From contig NZ_FO082821.1 in NCBI RefSeq assembly GCF_000967425.1, positions 124,001 through 188,000 on the forward strand: a stretch of DNA of 64,000 nucleotides. The letters are read 5' to 3'. Shown piece after piece: positions 59,374 through 64,000 of the stretch (position 1 is its first letter; each line of letters starts with the position of its first letter). The DNA is from Pseudorhizobium banfieldiae. GTDB taxonomy: Bacteria; Pseudomonadota; Alphaproteobacteria; Rhizobiales; Rhizobiaceae. The notes beneath the pieces were generated by a model that worked only from the letters and a program-made list of their open reading frames with translations, had not been told where the DNA came from and ran no database searches. The position numbers and the translations under genes were made by a program.

Positions 59374-59455
59374 ATGCCGAGCGACAGATTATGCGGAGCG
59401 GTCAGGTCATCACGCTGTAAACGCGAGGGATTTTCGACAATCCGCTCCGCATAAC
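59367..59455 (+). repeat. 89-bp terminal inverted repeat of the RIT element, left
   Basis: Identical to the inverse complement of 62694-62782 except at one base (C at 59443 against T). It contains sub-repeats: TTATGCGGAGCGG (59389-59401) and its inverse CCGCTCCGCATAA (59442-59454), 40 bases apart, so each end has its own dyad suited to recombinase dimers. Confidence 0.92.
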
Positions 59456-59466
59456 TCCGGAAGGGT

Positions 59467-60474
59467 TCAGTTCAGTGTGTTTTTCCTTCCGGTCATCAGC
59501 ATCGCAATCAACGCATCCGGAGCCTTGAACTTTCCACGACGCAACTCGGGCGGGATGACCGCCTCTACTGCCTCGAGCTTTTGGGCTGCATCAACGCGCA
59601 GATAGGTCTCGGTCGTTCGGATGTCCGCGTGGCCCAGCCAAAGCGCGACCTTTCGGATGTCGCGGGTCGCCTCTAGCATGATCACGGCGCAACTATGCCT
59701 GAGCTGGTGGGGCGACACTGAACGCCCCGCCAATGATGGGCAGTACCGAGAAGCTTTCACGACGTGTTTGTCGAGCACATACTCGAACCCTGATCGCGTC
59801 ATCGCTCTCCCCTCGGCATTGACGAAGATCTCCGGTGCAGGCGCAAGCCCACGCACGGCAAGCCAAGCCCGCAGATCTGAGGCTGTCTGCTTCCAGAGTG
59901 GAAAGTGCCGATGCTTTCGCCCTTTTCCTCGAACCAGCAGACTCGGAGCCTGGCCTAGAACTAGATCGGTCAAGGCAGCCCCCACGAGTTCCGACACGCG
60001 CAATCCACCCGCAAAACACAGGTGCATCATGGCGCGATCCCTTGCACCCAAGCGCGTCGTGACATCGGGAGCATTCAAAACCGCCTGCACCTCGTCCTTG
60101 GACAGATGCTGGACCAGCTTGTTCTCGCAACGTTTTGTCGGGATCGCCCGGATTTGCGCGACTTGCGTCAGGAGGGCTGGATGCTGGTATTCAACGAACC
60201 GCATGAACGACTTGATGGCCGCAAGCCGCGCGTTTCGCGAAGTGGCGCCATTTCCGCGATCTGTCTCGAGATGATCCAGAAAGGCCAGGATCAATGGTGC
60301 GTCCAGCTGCTCGATGCTTAGCTGCGACGGGCTGGATCCGACACGCGTCGCCGCGAACTGGAACAGAAGCTTGAAGGCATGCGCATAGGTTTCGCTGCTG
60401 TGGACACTGAACCCGCGCTGCCGAGGCAGGTAATCCTGCATGAACTGCGTAATGACCGGCGCGAGGGCTGTCAT
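59467..60474 (-). CDS. Tyrosine recombinase C of the RIT element
   Basis: A 335-residue recombinase; ATG at 60474 overlaps the stop of the previous gene (ATGA). Catalytic residues: Arg in 'CFAGGLRVSELVGAALTDL', 'SPHQLRHSCAVIMLEATRD', His in 'ALWLGHADIRTTE' and Tyr in 'TETYLRVDAAQKLEAV'. It is the third gene of the trio. A longer upstream frame is the shadow of the neighbour. Ends 12 bases inside the left terminal repeat border. Confidence 0.92.
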   Translation of the reverse strand: MTALAPVITQFMQDYLPRQRGFSVHSSETYAHAFKLLFQFAATRVGSSPSQLSIEQLDAPLILAFLDHLETDRGNGATSRNARLAAIKSFMRFVEYQHPALLTQVAQIRAIPTKRCENKLVQHLSKDEVQAVLNAPDVTTRLGARDRAMMHLCFAGGLRVSELVGAALTDLVLGQAPSLLVRGKGRKHRHFPLWKQTASDLRAWLAVRGLAPAPEIFVNAEGRAMTRSGFEYVLDKHVVKASRYCPSLAGRSVSPHQLRHSCAVIMLEATRDIRKVALWLGHADIRTTETYLRVDAAQKLEAVEAVIPPELRRGKFKAPDALIAMLMTGRKNTLN

Positions 60475-61388
60475 GAGCCGCCCTCCGTCAAGAGTTCCTC
60501 GGCTGCGGCAGAGATTTCGGCCAGCAGTTCGGGCGTCCGATGGAGATACCAATACGTGTATCTGAGGTTGGAATGCCCCATGTACGTCATCAACGCGACA
60601 GCATTGCGCGCGATCGCTTCGCGCCCGGCCCCAGATTGTTCCAGCACCCGTGTCGCGAAGGTGTGGCGCAGATCGTGGATGCGGGGGCGTCTGGGACGAC
60701 CGGGCGCGATGTCCGCAATGGCAAGGATCTCGTGGAACGCCTTTTGCGGAACAGAGTAGTAGATTTTCCGCTTCCCTTCAGAAAGGAAGAGGTGGTCGTC
60801 CTCTGTCACCACCGCCAGCCTCAGCTCCAGATACCGGTTGAGAGCGCACATCATGCTCGGATGCAGCGGAACCATTCGGCTCTTGCCGAACTTGGTCTTT
60901 CGGATGTGCAAGATGCCATCCGGCAGAACATCGCTCAGGGTCAGGTTCAAAGCCTCTGATATCCGTAGCCCGGTCGATGCGATCAGGCCAAACAGGACGG
61001 CGTAGATTTCGCGCCGAACTGGAGAGCTTTCGTTCTGTTGCCTGACCCGAGCCGAAACGATGAACCTCGCCAATTCATCAGGCGTGAAGATGTAAGGAAT
61101 GAACTTGGTCCGATGCGCCTTGAAGATGCCTGCCGGCGGAATCTCATGTGCAGCGTCTTCTGCGTGCAGGAAGGTTGCCAACCGGATGACATCCGCTATG
61201 CGGCGATACCGCGTGTCTGGCGTCGACGCACCTTCAGCCCAGGCCACCGCTGTTGCCGTCCTGACGTGCCGCTCACCTCTGGCTTCGACGAACTGGCCGA
61301 ACGAAGCCAAGTTCTTGGCCGTCTCCTTGAGCTTGAAGCCAAGAGACCTTCGCAATGCGATGTAGCGATTGATTTCCTCGGTCAGCAT
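60471..61388 (-). CDS. Tyrosine recombinase B of the RIT element
   Basis: A 305-residue recombinase and second gene of the trio. Arg is in 'ASTGLRISEALNLTLSDV', the box is 'RIHDLRHTFATRVLEQSG', His in 'MTYMGHSNLRYT' and Tyr in 'RYTYWYLHRTPELLAE'. Its ATG (61388) lies in the end of gene A, and its stop overlaps gene C, so the three are translated together. Confidence 0.92.
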   Translation of the reverse strand: MLTEEINRYIALRRSLGFKLKETAKNLASFGQFVEARGERHVRTATAVAWAEGASTPDTRYRRIADVIRLATFLHAEDAAHEIPPAGIFKAHRTKFIPYIFTPDELARFIVSARVRQQNESSPVRREIYAVLFGLIASTGLRISEALNLTLSDVLPDGILHIRKTKFGKSRMVPLHPSMMCALNRYLELRLAVVTEDDHLFLSEGKRKIYYSVPQKAFHEILAIADIAPGRPRRPRIHDLRHTFATRVLEQSGAGREAIARNAVALMTYMGHSNLRYTYWYLHRTPELLAEISAAAEELLTEGGS

Positions 61389-62608
61389 GCTGCCTCCCCC
61401 GCCCAGGGTTGGGCGATTTCGCGGAGCAGAGCGAAGTCAACCTTCGCATATTGCATGGTCGTGGACAGCGAACGGTGCCGCAGGACCGCTCCGACCCCGG
61501 CAAGGTTGACCCCATGTCGAAGCATCGCTGTCGCCGCCGAATGACGAAGCAGGTGGGAACCGCGTCGACCACTCTGAATGCCGGCCCGGTCAAGAGCCGC
61601 CTGAACTAGACAGTTGACAGCAAACCTCGACATCGGACGCATCGGATTTTGCGCTGTGACGAACACGCGCGGAGAGGCTAATGTCGGCCGCCCCCTGTCC
61701 AGATAGGCCAGCAGCGCTTCGCCGACTTCTTGAGGAAGTGGCAGCCATTCTTCACGACGGGACTTGCCACCCCTGATGGCAATGCGACCATTCCGCCAGT
61801 CGATGTGACCGAACTCAAGGTTTGCGACTTCGCTGGCGCGTAAGCCGAGTCGGACAAGGAATAGAATGACCGCGCGATCGCGCAGGCGGGCCTCGCCGCT
61901 GCAAGCTGCCACGATCCTCGCGATGTCCGCATCGTTGAGGAAGTCTGGCACTGCTGCCAATTGCCAGCCCGCAAAATTCGGGATGGCCTGGTCACGGCCG
62001 GCCGGGCAACGTCCAGTTGCGATCAGGAAGCGCAGGTATGCGCGAGTGGCGGTCACCGTCATCCTTGCATGAGCAAGGCCGTGCATGCCCGCGCGTCCAA
62101 GCACAAACTCCCTGATGGCATGGGCGCTATAAGCCTCCGGCTCGTCGCCAAGGACCAGGAACAGGTGAACAAGGATGTTCTGATAGGTATCGAGGCTGCT
62201 GTCTTTCACCCCACGATTTCGGAGCATCCAATCCCGGAACTCGCCGAGGATCGGCCATCGTTCACTCGGGGAAGGCGGCTTCGGCAGTGGGTCGACGATG
62301 CCTTGCTCTTCAAGAAAAAGTACAAAGAGGGCACCTGATCGCAAGCGCATGTAGTAATTCGGCATGGCCCTGAAGGCCGGTACAGATGCTGCGTATCCGC
62401 TGTGGATAGTACTGAGACCATAGCCAGCGCCGTGCATCCAATCCGTCCAATGCCCCAAGTAAATGGTCAGCATCGAAATCGTTGTCTTGGTGTAATTCCG
62501 TGCCTGAAGCCAACGGACATAGCCCTCGAAGTGGGGGCCGGCGAAATGAAGTCTTGAAAGCGTGAGATACCGCGGAGTGTTCCGCCTTTTCTTGGGGGTG
62601 TTGGACAT
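61382..62608 (-). CDS. Tyrosine recombinase A of the RIT element
   Basis: A 408-residue recombinase and first gene of the trio. The ATG at 62608 has AGGAG five bases upstream and is preferred to an ATG five codons earlier. Catalytic residues: Arg in 'RLGLRASEVANLEFGHIDW', 'GSHLLRHSAATAMLRHG', His in 'VLRHRSLSTTMQYAKVD', with the Tyr in the same segment. The N-terminal 70 residues are an arm-binding-like extension. The promoter should lie between the right terminal repeat and this start. Confidence 0.92.
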   Translation of the reverse strand: MSNTPKKRRNTPRYLTLSRLHFAGPHFEGYVRWLQARNYTKTTISMLTIYLGHWTDWMHGAGYGLSTIHSGYAASVPAFRAMPNYYMRLRSGALFVLFLEEQGIVDPLPKPPSPSERWPILGEFRDWMLRNRGVKDSSLDTYQNILVHLFLVLGDEPEAYSAHAIREFVLGRAGMHGLAHARMTVTATRAYLRFLIATGRCPAGRDQAIPNFAGWQLAAVPDFLNDADIARIVAACSGEARLRDRAVILFLVRLGLRASEVANLEFGHIDWRNGRIAIRGGKSRREEWLPLPQEVGEALLAYLDRGRPTLASPRVFVTAQNPMRPMSRFAVNCLVQAALDRAGIQSGRRGSHLLRHSAATAMLRHGVNLAGVGAVLRHRSLSTTMQYAKVDFALLREIAQPWAGEAAC

Positions 62609-62693
62609 TCGATCTCCTGACATGGGCTCAATGCCGGAAAATTCCGGCGAACCACTTCTCGCCCAAAAGAACGCGCGAGGGCATAAGCCCGTC

Positions 62694-62782
62694 GTTATGC
62701 GGAGCAGATTGTCGAAAATCCCTCGCGTTTACAGCGTGATGACCTGACCGCTCCGCATAATCTGTCGCTCGGCATAACAGGC
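62694..62782 (-). repeat. 89-bp terminal inverted repeat of the RIT element, right
   Basis: The inverse complement of 59367-59455 with one mismatch. Between it and the right core is an extra 22 bases (62783-62804) holding TTATGCGGTGCTCTGCATAA, a further copy of the sub-repeat motif in dyad form that has no counterpart on the left. Confidence 0.92.
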
Positions 62783-62811
62783 TTTATGCGGTGCTCTGCA
62801 TAAGGCCTGTT

Positions 62812-63197
62812 TCGAAGCGACGGTTGGACACGCAAAGGGATCCACGCGCGAAATCCGCTCCTACGCCCCGCAGGATCAGACCCTGCACGGCATCGCCGGT
62901 CGTCTTCAGGCCGCTCAGCGGCAGAACTTCTATCAGCTCCACGCCGAGGTGACCCACCGCGGGCGCTACTACCACGAATATTGCATGAGCATCGACGTGT
63001 CGCGCGACAGCCCGACCGGGCAGCCTCCAGCCGAAGGAAGTGAAGAGACTGTTGTAGAGGCGCTGCGCGACCTCGCCCGCTGGCTCTATCGGCAGCTGGA
63101 AGCCGAATATGACCACCTGACCTCTGACGAGGCGGTGGAGGAAGGGATCGTCATCAACGAATACACCTTCACCGACGCTGGACGCCGGTTCGGGTGA
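62812..63197 (+). pseudogene. 3' part of the plasmid gene split by the RIT element
   Basis: The frame resumes after the right core with 'EATVGHAKGSTREIRSYAPQ', then 'QRQNFYQLHAEVTHRGRYYH' and 'RWLYRQLEAEYDHLTSDEA', ending 'INEYTFTDAGRRFG' at 63197. It contains the most conserved blocks of the family (His/Tyr-rich centre and Trp-Leu-Tyr-Arg helix). Its last 29 bases overlap the 3' end of the opposite AbiEii-like gene. Confidence 0.87.
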
Positions 63198-63858
63198 CGA
63201 CTGCTGTCAGCAGTTCTTTCGTGATCGTCTGCGCTAGGGTTTGGAGGGCCTGAAAGCCCTCTGACACCAACAACTTTGCGGTGACAGATTCTACGAGCCT
63301 CGGGTTCATCTTTTCAGTCACCCGAAGCGCTTCTTCGCAGGCGGCCGGAAACCTTGAACATGCGTCAACAACATAGTCCTCGCCCAGTGCCTGGGCGACG
63401 GCGGCGATGTCGAACATGTCCCTCGGCTGCAAGTGCGAGCCGCGGAACACGACCTTCTTGGCGAGGATTTCGGCCGGAGTCTCAAGCTTGACGCTTCGTC
63501 CGCGGATTTCGGAAACGGCAAACGGTTCTTCGGTGACCGGGTCGCAGCAGATGAAGTCGATTTCGCCGACACCGTCGAACACGATCTTCAACGCCCGTGT
63601 GCCATCGGTCTCGTAGTCGCTCGGCGCAAGAGTCAGATCGTAGCCTTGCGTCTCCGGGTTCAGGTAAGGCAGGTACTGGGCATCGTCGATGAACAGGTCG
63701 ATGTCGTGGCTTTCGCGGTGCTGGATCTGAAACATGAGGGCAGTGCCGCCCCCAAAGCTCCAATTGTGCATGCCGATACCCTGGCCGTTGGCCTGGTCGA
63801 TGATCGACATTGCCACATCAAAAAGCTCGGGCCAGCGGCTTGGCTGCGGGGTGTTCAT
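63169..63858 (-). CDS. AbiEii-like nucleotidyltransferase (putative toxin)
   Basis: A 229-residue protein with the nucleotidyltransferase signature 'WSFGGGTALMFQIQHRESHD' followed by 'DIDLFIDD', that is, GG...(S/T) and D-x-D. Further family segments are 'ALKIVFDGVGEIDFICCDP' and 'LAKKVVFRGSHLQPRDMFDI'. AbiEii-type toxins transfer nucleotides to RNA and are paired with an upstream antitoxin gene. Here the ATG abuts the stop of an upstream gene (TGA at 63861-63859), so a two-gene unit is likely, but that partner is only partly inside the window. Confidence 0.85.
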   Translation of the reverse strand: MNTPQPSRWPELFDVAMSIIDQANGQGIGMHNWSFGGGTALMFQIQHRESHDIDLFIDDAQYLPYLNPETQGYDLTLAPSDYETDGTRALKIVFDGVGEIDFICCDPVTEEPFAVSEIRGRSVKLETPAEILAKKVVFRGSHLQPRDMFDIAAVAQALGEDYVVDACSRFPAACEEALRVTEKMNPRLVESVTAKLLVSEGFQALQTLAQTITKELLTAVVTRTGVQRR

Positions 63859-64000
63859 TCAGATTGCGAGCGGAAGCTTGTATCCGGCGAGATCGGAAAA
63901 CTTCCCTGCAACTGCGATGACGGCATCCTTGTGGACACCCATCTCGTCGATAAACGACTGCTGAAGCTTGGGCGACACTTCGGACAGGAAGGCAAACACG
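63859..64000 (-). CDS. C-terminal part of the gene upstream of the AbiEii-like gene
   Basis: An open frame enters from the right window edge and stops at 63861-63859, directly before the next ATG. About 46 residues are visible: 'VFAFLSEVSPKLQQSFIDEM' then 'VHKDAVIAVAGKFSDLAGYK'. I do not recognise a domain. From position it may be the antitoxin or partner of the nucleotidyltransferase. Confidence 0.55.
   Translation of the reverse strand, partial: VFAFLSEVSPKLQQSFIDEMGVHKDAVIAVAGKFSDLAGYKLPLAI

Larger units (their letters stand above)
59367..62804 (-). mobile_element. RIT (recombinase-in-trio) element
   Basis: A 3.4-kb unit with three overlapping tyrosine recombinase genes on the minus strand and 89-bp terminal inverted repeats (59367-59455 and 62694-62782, one mismatch). 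A directly repeated 7-bp core, GCCTGTT, is at both junctions (59367-59373 and 62805-62811). This layout is that of RIT elements. Removing the element and one core rebuilds the interrupted host gene exactly. Confidence 0.9.

Noticed and set aside
59374..59420. Short complete gene ending at 59420
   Set aside because: The last residues come from the RIT terminal repeat. The natural C-terminus is encoded at 62812-63197.

Overview
The window looks like part of a large accessory replicon (plasmid, megaplasmid or integrative element) of an alphaproteobacterium, most likely from the rhizobial order. The clues are the SyrB-like regulators, ExoD, an H-NS protein of the alphaproteobacterial type, a CmtR/RcnR/MerR metal-sensor complement and high-GC coding throughout. 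I see no rRNA, tRNA or CRISPR array. Taxonomy is inference, since no marker gene is present.

Left third (1-24,300) is a metal and redox resistance area. It opens with a ferric-siderophore ABC importer (1-2,988). A nickel/cobalt efflux operon on the minus strand follows (rcnR-rcnA-membrane protein-second NicO exporter, 5,835-3,138). A divergent plus-strand run carries a His-rich secreted protein, a HupE-like protein, an anchored periplasmic protein, a Crp/Fnr regulator, a methyltransferase and an IorA/IorB molybdenum hydroxylase (5,917-11,705). Then come a chrBA chromate operon, two tandem SyrB-like genes, an ISL3-family IS that sits in a resolvase gene, a merR/TPFA mercury operon, and a CmtR-controlled operon of a CDF exporter, LspA, a CYP152-type P450 and a truncated antiporter.

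Middle (24,500-44,600) is an IS mosaic. Two nearly identical IS6-family copies in the same orientation bracket 13.4 kb that carries a nucleotidyltransferase, ExoD, a run of secreted calcium-binding EF-hand, SodC and PRC-barrel proteins, FUSC and YjdF-like membrane proteins, a Do-type protease and a PQQ glucose dehydrogenase. The genes at the IS edges (cytochrome c, MgtC, EamA) are cut off. Two ISL3 copies in opposite orientation bracket an even larger block (15,930-44,593).

Right third (44,700-64,000) is replicon maintenance: a large ParB-like protein, Fic, H-NS, SSB, a RES/Xre toxin-antitoxin pair with an operator, DUF932, RadC, several small plasmid-type proteins and an AbiEii-like nucleotidyltransferase. 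Three of these genes share a two-stem structured leader with conserved loop and compensatory stem changes, directly before the ribosome binding site. Two different tyrosine-recombinase elements have inserted into small plasmid genes here: a two-gene Tn554-like element (54,739-58,133) and a three-gene RIT element with 89-bp inverted repeats (59,367-62,804). Removing each one restores an intact reading frame.
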